A DNA stretch of 36,867 nt from Nitrospinae bacterium CG11_big_fil_rev_8_21_14_0_20_45_15 (GCA_002787235.1 PCWG01000012.1:1-36867), one strand, 5' to 3'. Positions 16,437 through 25,701 are shown, counted from the first letter of the stretch. The notes: a model not told the origin generated them from the sequence alone. A program made the numbers and translations.

Positions 16437-17780
16437 CTAATCACTGTTTCGACGATGAAAACCAGTTTTTGAATACATCATAGCTGTTTCTTTTGCCATC
16501 TCTGAAGGGTCTGAATAACCTAGGGGTTCCAACTGTTTGACCTGCGACCAATACAGATAATAAATTGAAAGCACATAGGTAAAAACAATGGAGTTGTAAC
16601 CAAAAAAAGATCCTCCAAACAGGGCCAGATTCACATAGCAGGCGACCAGGAAAATACAGTATTGAGATTTTCGCCCTTCAACCACCCTGCCATAGGCAAA
16701 CCCCATGACAAATCCATAGATAAGCCACCATCCAAAAGATCCTCCCAGTCCAAAATCGTCAATCGGCGGACGAAAACCTGTATAAACATTGGACTCAACA
16801 TCTTCAACCACGATCATATTATCGAAACGCGTTCTCGGTGCAATTCCAAACAATGAAAGCGGTCCTGAGAAAATCACCTCACCCCAACGAGGTTCTGCAG
16901 GCAAATCCCAAGCAAGCGAAAAATAACTGGAAAAGAAATAAACATTGCCGAACACCAGATATTTAAATTTATCCCACCCGTCTAAAAAGCCCGTTACACT
17001 GGCCGCATTAAGAAATACGTAGAACTTGTCACTGGCGGAGAACATATCTCCTGTCCGCACACTGCGAAACAAATGTAAAATAACTCCCAAAAAAATAAAA
17101 ACTATCAAAAAGAAAAAACCACCCAGCACATTACGTACTGAAATAAATTTATAATTGCCTCGGGTATAAAATACTTTGATGGCAAAATATCCCGCAATCC
17201 AATAGAAGATAGGCTGTAAAATCTGGCTCCTTCCCGTAAACAAAACTGAAAGAGTGGCAGGAGGAATCAACGGCAAATAGCACAATAATTTTCGATAGGA
17301 CGACAGGCAACCTGAGGAATAAATGATCCCTCCAAGCAAAGGCCCCAGATACAAAAAAATCAAAAATACTTTTGCGGGCAATGGTAAATAATGCCCAATC
17401 TCGCTGATATTAACATTACTGGATTCAACATAAATGACATAGCCCATCCCAAACAGGGTACACAACAGCAATACCGCCGTGGGCTTGTAAAATTCCAATC
17501 TTTTATCAAAAGCAATTGAGCTCGTGATCTTATTGAATCCTGTTTGACCTGTCATTTTGCCCCAGAAACTCCCGATCACCATTACCAGAGCACTAAAAAA
17601 TATCCACCAAAGTGCTCCATCCCAAACAGGAAAGCCCGGTAATAAAACAGGCATACAGGCATACACACTCCAGACTAATGGAAACACTGCACCCGGGAAA
17701 TACCAGCTTTTAGCAAAAAAACGTGCGAATAAAGCCAGCACAAACAGGAAACCTATCGGAACATAATTTTCTAAGGGCAT
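16437..17780 (-). CDS. Wzy-like oligosaccharide repeat-unit polymerase
   Basis: A polytopic inner-membrane protein of 447 residues with about 11 predicted hydrophobic spans, including GFLFVLALFARFF, LLLCTLFGMGYVIYV and NVLGGFFFLIVFIFLGVIL. A large periplasmic loop (about 265-345) contains FSSYFSLAWDLPAEPRWGEV and the RTRFDN segment. This size and plan match O-antigen/capsule repeat-unit polymerases, which are recognised by topology more than sequence. The ATG at 17780 has GGAG 8 bases upstream and is preferred over a TTG at 17786. It is the first gene of unit B, about 100 bases below the promoter at 17891-17920. Alternative: an exopolysaccharide-specific membrane protein of other role. Confidence 0.72.
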   Translation of the reverse strand: MPLENYVPIGFLFVLALFARFFAKSWYFPGAVFPLVWSVYACMPVLLPGFPVWDGALWWIFFSALVMVIGSFWGKMTGQTGFNKITSSIAFDKRLEFYKPTAVLLLCTLFGMGYVIYVESSNVNISEIGHYLPLPAKVFLIFLYLGPLLGGIIYSSGCLSSYRKLLCYLPLIPPATLSVLFTGRSQILQPIFYWIAGYFAIKVFYTRGNYKFISVRNVLGGFFFLIVFIFLGVILHLFRSVRTGDMFSASDKFYVFLNAASVTGFLDGWDKFKYLVFGNVYFFSSYFSLAWDLPAEPRWGEVIFSGPLSLFGIAPRTRFDNMIVVEDVESNVYTGFRPPIDDFGLGGSFGWWLIYGFVMGFAYGRVVEGRKSQYCIFLVACYVNLALFGGSFFGYNSIVFTYVLSIYYLYWSQVKQLEPLGYSDPSEMAKETAMMYSKTGFHRRNSD

Positions 17781-18078
17781 GACCAAACTCCATCACGCCA
17801 TGCCAATGGCCGTGGATTTGATTTGAGATAGGATCTGGTCATACTTCTCCTAATGAAAACAGTGACTTTATTAATTCAGGCAATCTTTACATTATAGAGC
17901 GATAAGTCCTTTTTTATCAATGGAAAGAAAGCAATTACCTTATAAACTTCAAACTAATAAAGCAAATGGAATGGGCTATGATAGACTTGAAAACGCAATC
18001 GGTTCAAAATCTATTTACAAGGCATCAAGACAGATTAAAGGAGATACATCAGTGGTGCAAACAATGGGGAATTGCTGA
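17781..18078. other. Divergent intergenic region between the two polysaccharide units
   Basis: About 300 bp separate the minus-strand unit B from the plus-strand glycosyltransferase. The region holds the unit B promoter described separately and the ribosome binding site for the plus-strand gene (GGGGA). A TATGAT at 17977-17982 could be a plus-strand -10 element, but no matching -35 is present. No ORF or RNA gene was seen. Confidence 0.5.
17891..17920 (-). promoter_or_regulatory. Sigma-70-type promoter for unit B (17780 to 6679)
   Basis: Read on the minus strand, the -35 element is TTGATA (17915-17920; five of six consensus bases), followed by an 18-base spacer and a perfect TATAAT -10 element (17891-17896). 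Transcription would begin near 17884, leaving a leader of roughly 100 bases before the ATG at 17780. It is the closest to consensus of the promoters I found in the window. Confidence 0.6.
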
Positions 18079-19206
18079 GTGAAACTATTAGTGATAACGA
18101 CCGAATTCCCTCCAAAAATTGGTGGCATTGGGAAGTACGCTTACAATATGTGTCTTGGATTGAAAGCAAATGGCTGGGAAATTACCACACTCACCTCCGT
18201 ACCATTAAAAACACATGAATCAATCACCGAATTCAAAGTTTACCGGATTCCAAAGTGCTTGAATAAAAAATACCTCAAAATCATTCCCCTCATTTTAAAA
18301 TCTATTTGGATTCTGATTAAATTTCGCCCTGATAAAATACTCGCCCTGACATGGACACATGAGGGAATCGTCGCATGCTTACTCAAGTTGATTCTGAAAA
18401 TTGAATATGCTCTGGTCGTGCATGGAAGTGAAATATTAATGCATCGCAACAAAGCCATCCGACATCAATTGATGATTGCCACCCTGAAAAACGCTTCCCA
18501 AATCGTCGTCAACAGTCGATACACACACAAACTTGTTGCTGAGCTTGGTTTTGAAGATAAAGACATCACCGTGATCAATCCCCCCATTGTCCCACCGCCT
18601 TGCCCTTCAGATGAAGATTGGAAATCTTTTGAAGAAAAATTTTCTCTCGCCGGTAAAAGGGTCCTGCTAACGGTTTCCCGTATGACCGAGCACAAAGGGC
18701 ATCTGGAAATTTTGCTATCGCTGGCTCAGCTTAAAAAAGAATTTCCAGATATCCTTTATGTCATGACGGGTAGCGGAGAGTATTTATCCTATCTGCAAAA
18801 AATTATTTTGAAGGAAGGTCTTGAAGACTTCACACGGACACCGGGCTTTATTTCAGAAGAGGAAGTTGCCTTTTTGTTTCATCGCTGTGAAATCTACGTG
18901 TCCCCTTCCTATGAGCATCAAATGGACATTGAAGGTTTTGGCATGTCATTCGCTGAAGCCAGTGCTTGCGAAAAACCTGTTATAGGGGGAAATTCCGGCG
19001 GTGTCTCAGATGCCATTCTGGATGGGAAAACAGGATTACTGGTACCTGCGCCTGATATAAATCAATTGCAGATAGCTCTGGAAAAACTTCTTCGTGACGA
19101 AGAACTGCAAAACAGTTTGGGAAGAGAAGGCAAACGTTGGGCTGAAACTGCTTTTTCACCCAATTTTCTAGGGAAGAAAATGACCGCCGTACTCCAGAAA
19201 AATTAA
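18079..19206 (+). CDS. Glycosyltransferase family 4
   Basis: A retaining GT-B glycosyltransferase, 375 residues, and the only plus-strand gene within the polysaccharide locus. The N-terminal acceptor domain has FPPKIGGIGKYAYNM. The donor domain has VSRMTEHKGH, VMTGSGEYL, and an intact EX7E (EGFGMSFAEASACEKPVIG). GNSGGVSDAI then leads to GKTGLLVP, all hallmarks of GT4. The start is GTG with GGGGA 9 bases upstream; no ATG serves better. Its stop overlaps the stop of the opposing glycosyltransferase gene at 19203 by four bases. Opposite orientation suggests separate regulation or later insertion into the locus. Confidence 0.93.
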   Translation: MKLLVITTEFPPKIGGIGKYAYNMCLGLKANGWEITTLTSVPLKTHESITEFKVYRIPKCLNKKYLKIIPLILKSIWILIKFRPDKILALTWTHEGIVACLLKLILKIEYALVVHGSEILMHRNKAIRHQLMIATLKNASQIVVNSRYTHKLVAELGFEDKDITVINPPIVPPPCPSDEDWKSFEEKFSLAGKRVLLTVSRMTEHKGHLEILLSLAQLKKEFPDILYVMTGSGEYLSYLQKIILKEGLEDFTRTPGFISEEEVAFLFHRCEIYVSPSYEHQMDIEGFGMSFAEASACEKPVIGGNSGGVSDAILDGKTGLLVPAPDINQLQIALEKLLRDEELQNSLGREGKRWAETAFSPNFLGKKMTAVLQKN

Positions 19207-20228
19207 TTTTCCCCACTGGATACGACAAAAATATCGTCAAGAATCTTTTGCATTCTATCTTCATGTCGGTAACCCGAATGCAGACATCTTTGTCGGCCTG
19301 CAAATGCAACCTCCTTGCGTATGCGATCATTCTCCAAATAAAATTTAGTTTTATCAACAAGTTCATCGAGTGAAGCAAAATATTCAGCCTCTTTGCCTTC
19401 CTCAAAATACGAGCAATGTTCATCTGTGCGCTCCGCCAGCAAAAAACCACCGATCGCCGGAATTTCAAACGTACGACTCATCGATTGGTTCTTGTTCCAC
19501 TTGGATAGAATCCCCAACCCAATTTTTGCACCGGCAATAAGTTTGACATAATCCTCACCAAAAACAGGACGAATACTCATTCTATCTCTCAGACTTTTTG
19601 CATTGTACCATCCGGGACCTCTCACACAAACACGAATGCCTTCACCCCTCAGGTGAGCGATAATTTTTTCCGTGGCCGGCTCCCAGTGCCCGATAAATAT
19701 TATATCGTTTGAAAATTGTTTTTCCTCATCGAGATTCCAAACAGGTGGTAGATGCAAGAGAGGATCATAGGCAAATTCTGAAAGAATGATCTTCCTGGCT
19801 TTTTTTTCTCTCAATTTTGGAATAACCAGGCGATTCGTAATGACATGGGCATCGAACTGATCCACAACTTTATAAAAATGACGGTAGGTGTATTCGTTCA
19901 CTTTAAAATATTCAGAGGTAAAATGAACCAGTTTCGCCGAATGCTTCGCCAGTTGTCGAATCGTTTCAGGCCAAAGACTCAAACCGTGATCGATATAAAT
20001 CAAATCTGGATGGAAGGCACCTGCCTTTTGACACAATATGGAATTGTACTCAGCCATGCCAGGCCCTATATGTAAATGCAGTTTGACTTTACGCAACCAT
20101 GCAGGGCCAGTATCTAAAAAAACACTCCGGTCAACGGTTTCCACCTCATGACCCAAAGACAAGAGAGCCAATCGTCTTGCCTCCGTCAGGCTTCCAACTC
20201 GACAGCTTCCGGTATATAAAATTTTCAT
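19203..20228 (-). CDS. CgeB-like glycosyltransferase
   Basis: A 341-residue GT-B-type protein resembling the CgeB/DUF3880 group. The N-terminal half starts MKILYTGSCRVGS and has DLIYIDHGLSLWPET. The C-terminal half has FIGHWEPATEKI and the diagnostic SMSRTFEIPAIGGFLLAERT, the counterpart of RTFEIPACGGFLLTE in relatives. It is the last gene of unit A, 28 bp after the flippase gene. The end overlaps the convergent GT4 gene by four bases. It likely adds one sugar of the repeat unit; donor and linkage cannot be predicted. Confidence 0.82.
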   Translation of the reverse strand: MKILYTGSCRVGSLTEARRLALLSLGHEVETVDRSVFLDTGPAWLRKVKLHLHIGPGMAEYNSILCQKAGAFHPDLIYIDHGLSLWPETIRQLAKHSAKLVHFTSEYFKVNEYTYRHFYKVVDQFDAHVITNRLVIPKLREKKARKIILSEFAYDPLLHLPPVWNLDEEKQFSNDIIFIGHWEPATEKIIAHLRGEGIRVCVRGPGWYNAKSLRDRMSIRPVFGEDYVKLIAGAKIGLGILSKWNKNQSMSRTFEIPAIGGFLLAERTDEHCSYFEEGKEAEYFASLDELVDKTKFYLENDRIRKEVAFAGRQRCLHSGYRHEDRMQKILDDIFVVSSGEN

Positions 20229-20256
20229 AACAAAAAATGTAAAAAATCAAACCGAT

Positions 20257-21816
20257 TCATTTTATTAGCAAAGATTTAGCAAAAGAAATGCACCTGGCCG
20301 TCTCGTCTTTTCCCGCAACAAAAACGAACAGTGGGTAGACAATCAGCATACTAAACAAACAATAGGCACCAATGCCACTCCAACCCGCAAACAAACGAAA
20401 ACAAATATAGGCAACCACACCCAATGGGACGATACCCATCATTGCCCACAATATTTGTCCAAATATTTTTATAGAGCTGACTTCTAAAAAATCAGCAGCC
20501 AGATAGGGATACAATAAAAAACCAAAAAACAAATCGGCAAGAATGCCCGCAAATGCGATCCCCTCAATGCCCCACTGGGGAGCAAACCACAATGCCAGGA
20601 GTATTGTTGTGATCGAATTACCAAGAAAAGCAAAGGCCACGGATTGATGACGATTCACAGCAATCACTCCCCAACAAGCTGTCTGCCATCCCGCCGCCAG
20701 TACTGCCTGAACCAGTAGGATTCCCAGTAATACATAAGATATTTGCAGTTCTCCGCGCGTCCATCCTTGATAGATTTGCGGCGTGAGCAACCACACAAAG
20801 ATTGCAGACGCTCCGGTTAAAAATACAACGATGCGAATCCCTAAAAAAGAAATCCTTTTCAAGTCATCCATACGTTTTTCTGCCCACAGGAAACTCAATT
20901 CAGGCAAAGCTGGCCCCTGAAATAAAACCCCAATGTACCCGGAAAGATTGGACAAAGTTCTGTGAGTCGTTAATACAGCCACAAGTGCCGGTGGTAAAAA
21001 ATAGGCGGCAACCAGCAAAACACCTTGATTTTTTACCGTTTGAGCCAGAGCCATCAACCAAAAATAGAGCGAACCATTGAAATGTCGGAAGCCCTGTTTG
21101 AACGAAGACCACTCGATCGATAACTCTCGACACACCGGAATGACTCGTCGCGAATCTCTTATAAGAACAACAGCGGTGAGAAGACTCACAAGCACAACAC
21201 CAACTGCAAATACAACCGCAGAAACTTTAGCTACCAAAAGGATCAAGGAAATCAGGATGCCAAGACCTCTGATAAGATTACCCAGCATCGTTCCTCTTGC
21301 GTACAAACCTGTCGCCCGATAGACACTCCCATAAACGCCACAGGGAATCTGCAAAAATAATAATTGAAATCCTAACAGTACAAGTACCCAAACTTCCCAT
21401 GATTCCAAAGTACGACCCAAGCCGGGCGTGGGATAAATAGAAAATACCCACATTCCGCCTAAAAACACGATCAAAGCAGCCGTTCCAACAAATAGAAACA
21501 GCGAAACACCTTCGGAAAGAACTTTTGAAAATTCTTTCCAATCTTTCTCAGCATGCTTGATGGCTAGAAGATTGGCGATATAAGCTTGTCCGCCAAGATC
21601 CAATAAACTCAAATAAGAGATGAAAGCAGACAATGCCAGCCATCTCCCATATCCATCGGCTCCCCAGGCTTCAAGAAAAAAGGGGACCAGTAAGATATGT
21701 TGCAGGACCAATATGAACTGGGCAAAAGCAGAAGACCCCAGCCCCTTAAGCATTCGTCCTCGGATTCTAAAGGTTGAATCACTTTGCAAATTTTCTGAAG
21801 TGGGATCATTCACCAT
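20257..21816 (-). CDS. Wzx-type flippase (MOP superfamily)
   Basis: An inner-membrane protein of 519 residues with about 12-14 hydrophobic spans, beginning with a polar N-terminus (about 22 residues) and then GLGSSAFAQFILVLQHILLVPFF. The pattern of paired helices, a conserved LLDLGGQAYIANLLA stretch and a long C-terminal helix bundle fits Wzx/RfbX-type lipid-linked oligosaccharide flippases. It moves the undecaprenyl-linked unit to the periplasmic face for polymerisation. The start overlaps the upstream glycosyltransferase by seven bases, indicating translational coupling. It is the only flippase in the window. Confidence 0.87.
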   Translation of the reverse strand: MVNDPTSENLQSDSTFRIRGRMLKGLGSSAFAQFILVLQHILLVPFFLEAWGADGYGRWLALSAFISYLSLLDLGGQAYIANLLAIKHAEKDWKEFSKVLSEGVSLFLFVGTAALIVFLGGMWVFSIYPTPGLGRTLESWEVWVLVLLGFQLLFLQIPCGVYGSVYRATGLYARGTMLGNLIRGLGILISLILLVAKVSAVVFAVGVVLVSLLTAVVLIRDSRRVIPVCRELSIEWSSFKQGFRHFNGSLYFWLMALAQTVKNQGVLLVAAYFLPPALVAVLTTHRTLSNLSGYIGVLFQGPALPELSFLWAEKRMDDLKRISFLGIRIVVFLTGASAIFVWLLTPQIYQGWTRGELQISYVLLGILLVQAVLAAGWQTACWGVIAVNRHQSVAFAFLGNSITTILLALWFAPQWGIEGIAFAGILADLFFGFLLYPYLAADFLEVSSIKIFGQILWAMMGIVPLGVVAYICFRLFAGWSGIGAYCLFSMLIVYPLFVFVAGKDETARCISFAKSLLIK

Positions 21817-22904
21817 CTTAGATAGGTTCGTCGAAGGAATGATTTAAGAGCAAAGGCGAGGTACAAACAACGGCTGATATTTTGCGTGGCTTCCCTGCCT
21901 GCAAGTTTGAGCATTGTATTCACATATCCGGCACGTTCGTAATAAGAACCATAAATTCGGACACGGTTGGATTCACTCATCTGGCGTATGGGTGCCAGAG
22001 TCTCATTCGATGCCAAAGTAATTTTCTCAAGCAGACCTTGTAGCCGGATTTCCAAAGTGTGATTTTTTAAAACCTTATCTTTTCCAGCCTGGGCAATGCG
22101 CAAGCGTTCATCTTCATTCTTTAAATAATAATCTACTTTTTCGAGCAATTCATTTTCAGAATCATAGGCAACATAATGCACATCTTCTTGGCACAATTCC
22201 TCCTGCCCATTATTCAACCTTTCAGTAACTAATAAAGATCCACATGAGATTGCTTCAAAAAAACGGAAGTTCAAATCACCACGAATAGGAATATTGACCG
22301 TTATTTTCGACCGGGAATAAATTTCAGAAATCTCACTTTGCTTATACACACGTTGCTCATTGACTCGATATTTTCTGGAAAGCACATCAAGAATTTTTCT
22401 TCTCCGTGTATGCCCGCTTCCCGTCTGACCTACAAACCCTATATCCAAATCTCTTGGGATTTCCATGTCACGAAAAAAATTAACGTCACAGGCATAGGGC
22501 ATCCAATGAACAGAAGGATGAAATTTGAATGCGTCTAAAAAGTTTCGTTGATAAATAAAAACATGATCAAAAAGTTTTCCCAATGAGATTCGAGATGGAA
22601 GGTTCAGGTGACAATCAGACAAAATACAGGCGGTGGGCATAGGAGCCGATTCCATACCTTGCGGGATCAGTCCAAAAGGCTCAATATACAAAAATAATTG
22701 AGCAGGACCCGTTTGTTCAAGCAACTCCGCTATATGAAGATCGCCCGGATAACCGCACACAAACGTCCGTTTCGATCTCATTCCATCTGAACAAGCCGCA
22801 ACATTCACAATAACAACTTCATGTCCCATACGGCGCAATACATTCACATAATGGATGCCCTCACTTTTATCGTGTTCAGAAGAGTAGCTTAATATTATTT
22901 TCAT
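21810..22904 (-). CDS. CgeB-like glycosyltransferase
   Basis: A 364-residue GT-B protein, second of the CgeB-like pair. The donor-domain marks are IGFVGQTGSGHTRRRKIL, ITVNIPIRGDLNFRFFEA, and ISCGSLLVTERLNNGQEEL, with a predicted acidic C-cap; the N-terminal domain starts IILSYSSEHDKSEGIHY. The C-terminal 70 residues (about 295-364) extend beyond the family core as basic helices that could sit at the membrane. GAGGAGAA directly before the ATG is a strong ribosome binding site. It overlaps the GT2 gene upstream by four bases and the flippase downstream by seven. Confidence 0.82.
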   Translation of the reverse strand: MKIILSYSSEHDKSEGIHYVNVLRRMGHEVVIVNVAACSDGMRSKRTFVCGYPGDLHIAELLEQTGPAQLFLYIEPFGLIPQGMESAPMPTACILSDCHLNLPSRISLGKLFDHVFIYQRNFLDAFKFHPSVHWMPYACDVNFFRDMEIPRDLDIGFVGQTGSGHTRRRKILDVLSRKYRVNEQRVYKQSEISEIYSRSKITVNIPIRGDLNFRFFEAISCGSLLVTERLNNGQEELCQEDVHYVAYDSENELLEKVDYYLKNEDERLRIAQAGKDKVLKNHTLEIRLQGLLEKITLASNETLAPIRQMSESNRVRIYGSYYERAGYVNTMLKLAGREATQNISRCLYLAFALKSFLRRTYLRW

Positions 22905-23902
22905 TTCTCCTCTACCTCATACGAATCAGCTACGTGCCGACCTTTCCACCATGCGACATATTTTGCGCTAAGACATTCGCCCCAGGAAAAAGGAAATATC
23001 GCCAGTGATGCCACCAGAATACGCCCTAATAAATGAATGAATTTACGCGTCCCGACTTTATCTTCCTTGCTCCACTTTTGCCGACTGTAAAAAAGTTTAT
23101 TCGCACGATAACGGAACACATTCCAAACTTTCGCACATTCAAACACAATACGATCAAAACAGTATCCTGGTGAAAAACCTTTATGCAGAAGATTCCAATG
23201 ATCTTTATGAATCGAATCAAGACACAATTGAGATTCCCAATGTTTATCATTGAGAAAATGTTCATTTTCGCGTTCTCTCATTTTCAGCAAAGGCTCACGA
23301 ATATATCCCACATCACCCTTTGAGCAAAGTGTCATCCATAAAGGAATGTCTGCATACCACCAATAATTGGATGAAAAAGGAGGATCGTAATTTTCTAAAA
23401 TACTTTTACGGATCACAGTGGTGAGAGAACAGGGACAAGTCAGACGGACTAAAAGTCTTCGCAACATTTCTTTACCCGACACCCAATCTTGAAAGGGGTG
23501 CAGAAAACGTTTTGTGGTTTTTCCCTGCTGATCGATCAAATCAATGCCTGTAAAAGCAAATACAATATTTGAATATTTATCAAACAGTGGTAAAAGCTTT
23601 TCTAAATATTTTGGATCTAACAAATCATGATCTTCCAGCAAACACACCAGCTCGCCCCTTGCCAAAGAAAAAACACGATTGTAGTTTTCGGGAACCCCTA
23701 AATTGGTTTCATTTTTATAATAACGGATTCTTTCATCCTTAAATTGCTTAACAATTTCTTCTGTGGAGTCTGGCGAGGCATCATTCAATATAATGAGTTC
23801 AAAATCTGATTCCGTCTGATTCAAAACACTGCGTATCGTATCTGCAATGAATAAGCCTCGATTATAAGTCGGAACACATAAACTGATTTTGGGAAGTTTC
23901 AC
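22901..23902 (-). CDS. Glycosyltransferase family 2
   Basis: An inverting GT-A glycosyltransferase, 333 residues. The N-terminal nucleotide-binding motif is SLCVPTYNRG with RSVLNQTESDFELIILNDASPDST. The metal-binding DXD equivalent reads LLEDHDLLDP, so His lies between the two Asp. A second domain of about 120 residues follows, with a hydrophobic segment LGRILVASLAIFPF near residues 295-308. The start is GTG without an obvious ribosome binding site. A 105-bp gap, holding an inverted repeat, separates it from the kinase gene; it overlaps the downstream CgeB-like gene by four bases. Confidence 0.88.
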   Translation of the reverse strand: MKLPKISLCVPTYNRGLFIADTIRSVLNQTESDFELIILNDASPDSTEEIVKQFKDERIRYYKNETNLGVPENYNRVFSLARGELVCLLEDHDLLDPKYLEKLLPLFDKYSNIVFAFTGIDLIDQQGKTTKRFLHPFQDWVSGKEMLRRLLVRLTCPCSLTTVIRKSILENYDPPFSSNYWWYADIPLWMTLCSKGDVGYIREPLLKMRERENEHFLNDKHWESQLCLDSIHKDHWNLLHKGFSPGYCFDRIVFECAKVWNVFRYRANKLFYSRQKWSKEDKVGTRKFIHLLGRILVASLAIFPFSWGECLSAKYVAWWKGRHVADSYEVEEK

Positions 23903-23919
23903 GAATGTGACATGGTGAA

Positions 23920-23974
23920 AGCATTTATGAAAAATCAGGTCCTAATTCAGCAAATGACCTATATCAAAAATGCT
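23920..23974 (-). other. Nested inverted repeat between kinase and GT2 genes
   Basis: AGCATTT (23920-23926) pairs with AAATGCT (23968-23974), and inside it AGGTC (23937-23941) pairs with GACCT (23956-23960). The only sizeable gap inside unit A lies here. It could be an RNA-processing or attenuating hairpin, but no T-tract follows the downstream arm on the minus strand. Confidence 0.3.
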
Positions 23975-24007
23975 GTGAATAATTCGTCTATTAAATAGAA
24001 TAAAGAT

Positions 24008-24994
24008 TTACCATTCAGCGCGAGAATAATTCAAAATGATCTTGGAGCCAAAAGGTTCGATAGAAAAAGGCATTTCGCGATAATCTTCCATAATCTTCAG
24101 AAGTGATTCGCGTGCCGAGGCCGGACAATATACCAGTAAAAATCCTCCTCCACCTGCGCCGCTTATTTTTGCGCCCATGGCCCCTGCTGACATCGCAAGC
24201 GTGTGCATATCATCAATCTTCGGATTGCTGATTGAAGTGGCTAACGTCTTTTTGATCGCCCAATTTTCTCTCAATACTTTTCCCACGACATCCAAATCCC
24301 CTCGCCTCAATGCTTGATCAACATCAACGGCGAGAGATTTTATCACTTTAAGTTGATCCATGTTTGAATCCGTACGTTTGTTCTGTTCGGATAAAATGAT
24401 GTTGCTACTTCGGGTCAGATTGGTATAAAACAAAAACAAACGGTCAGATAAATCTCTCAGGCATTTACGAGGTAATGACAGCGGCTCGACCTCTACCTCT
24501 CCAGATTTTAAAAATTTAAATGATTGAACTCCTCCGTATGCGGCGATGTACTGATCCTGTTTCCCAATGGGCTTACCACAAACTTCTATTTCAATTTTAC
24601 AAGCTTCTTCCGCTAATCTTTTTGCAGATACCTGAATACCTTGATAATGATACAGAACATTGAGCAGGCCCACTGCAAAACTACTGGAAGAACCCAAACC
24701 CGAACCCTGAGAAGGAACGTCTGAAAGCAATGTGATCTCTATTCCCTGTTTGACACCTGTGATCTCCATGGCTGAGCGCACAAGTTCATGTTTCACCTGA
24801 GAAACGTTATCAACAATTTCTTTCTGAGAATAGTTGACATAGATTTTGTCATCGTAGCGTCGAGTCGCAATGACAAATACATATTTGTCAATCGCAGAGC
24901 TGACGACAAAACCATCTTCCCTTTTATAAAACTCCGGAAAATCCACACCACCACCTGCGAGGCTGATTCTGAGTGGTGTTTGAGAAATGATCAT
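24008..24994 (-). CDS. GHMP-family sugar kinase (heptose-7-phosphate kinase-like)
   Basis: A small-molecule kinase of 328 residues that phosphorylates a sugar or sugar phosphate at C1. Family motifs are visible: RISLAGGGVDFPEF (9-22), the phosphate-binding PSQGSGLGSSSSFA (about 94-107), and KISGAGGGGFLLVYCP near 278-293. This size and motif set matches HddA (D-glycero-alpha-D-manno-heptose-7-phosphate kinase); fucokinase-like GHMP enzymes are the alternative. GAGGA lies about 7 bases before the ATG. It overlaps the nucleotidyltransferase by four bases. No GmhA isomerase or GmhB phosphatase is visible, so the heptose pathway would be incomplete here. Confidence 0.85.
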   Translation of the reverse strand: MIISQTPLRISLAGGGVDFPEFYKREDGFVVSSAIDKYVFVIATRRYDDKIYVNYSQKEIVDNVSQVKHELVRSAMEITGVKQGIEITLLSDVPSQGSGLGSSSSFAVGLLNVLYHYQGIQVSAKRLAEEACKIEIEVCGKPIGKQDQYIAAYGGVQSFKFLKSGEVEVEPLSLPRKCLRDLSDRLFLFYTNLTRSSNIILSEQNKRTDSNMDQLKVIKSLAVDVDQALRRGDLDVVGKVLRENWAIKKTLATSISNPKIDDMHTLAMSAGAMGAKISGAGGGGFLLVYCPASARESLLKIMEDYREMPFSIEPFGSKIILNYSRAEW

Positions 24995-25701
24995 TTGGTT
25001 CCTCTTTGTAACTCAGCCCATTCTTTCTGAGCCTTTTCATAACTCATTGCATCACCTATATCGCGGAGATATTCTTTTAATTCGTAACTTCCCATTTTTC
25101 CACTTAATTTCGGCAGAATGTCTTTGCCCAAATCACAGGGAATTTTTTCTGGAATCCATTCAAATAATTTTGGACTGGCAACCATCAACCCACAAAAAGC
25201 TAAATTAGATTTTGGTTCTTTTGGTTTTTCTATGAAATGAATCACCATTCCATTTTCATCTACCTCAGCGATGCCACATGCTTGTGGAAACTCCGTTCGG
25301 AAAAGTCCCAGAGTCGCAACATATTCTCCCTCTCTATGTTTTTTTGCTAAAGCAGTCAAGTTTGCATTGGTCAGATTATCTGCATAGACCACCAAGAATT
25401 CATCCTCACCTTTAACAAATTCTTTATTCCGCAAAAGTGTTCCCGCACTTCCCAATAATTTCTCCTCATAAACCAATTGCACTTCAAATTCAGGAGAAAT
25501 TGTCTCAACATAGCGAATCATCGCATCATGCAAGTGATGGCTGTTGATGCACAGTGAGTTGATGCCATGACTCAAAAACAATTTCAGCCAATGGTCCATT
25601 AAGGGTTTTCCATCAATGGCTATAAGGGGTTTTGGAATTGTATCCGTTAAGGGTTGCAGGCGCGTCCCCAATCCCGCCGATAAAACAAATGCTTTTTTCA
25701 T
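24991..25701 (-). CDS. Sugar-1-phosphate nucleotidyltransferase
   Basis: It activates a sugar 1-phosphate to an NDP-sugar; 236 residues, cytoplasmic. The signature LSAGLGTRLQPLTDTIPKPL (8-27) is the Rossmann NTP-binding loop with the catalytic Lys in PKPL. FLVVYADN (about 103-110) is the metal-binding region and GIAEVDENG follows. The length fits the short HddC/RmlA-type without a beta-helix tail. With the neighbouring kinase it forms a two-step kinase-transferase pair, as in GDP-heptose synthesis; the nucleotide used cannot be read from sequence. It overlaps both neighbours by four bases, so the three genes are translated as a cassette. Confidence 0.88.
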   Translation of the reverse strand: MKKAFVLSAGLGTRLQPLTDTIPKPLIAIDGKPLMDHWLKLFLSHGINSLCINSHHLHDAMIRYVETISPEFEVQLVYEEKLLGSAGTLLRNKEFVKGEDEFLVVYADNLTNANLTALAKKHREGEYVATLGLFRTEFPQACGIAEVDENGMVIHFIEKPKEPKSNLAFCGLMVASPKLFEWIPEKIPCDLGKDILPKLSGKMGSYELKEYLRDIGDAMSYEKAQKEWAELQRGTK

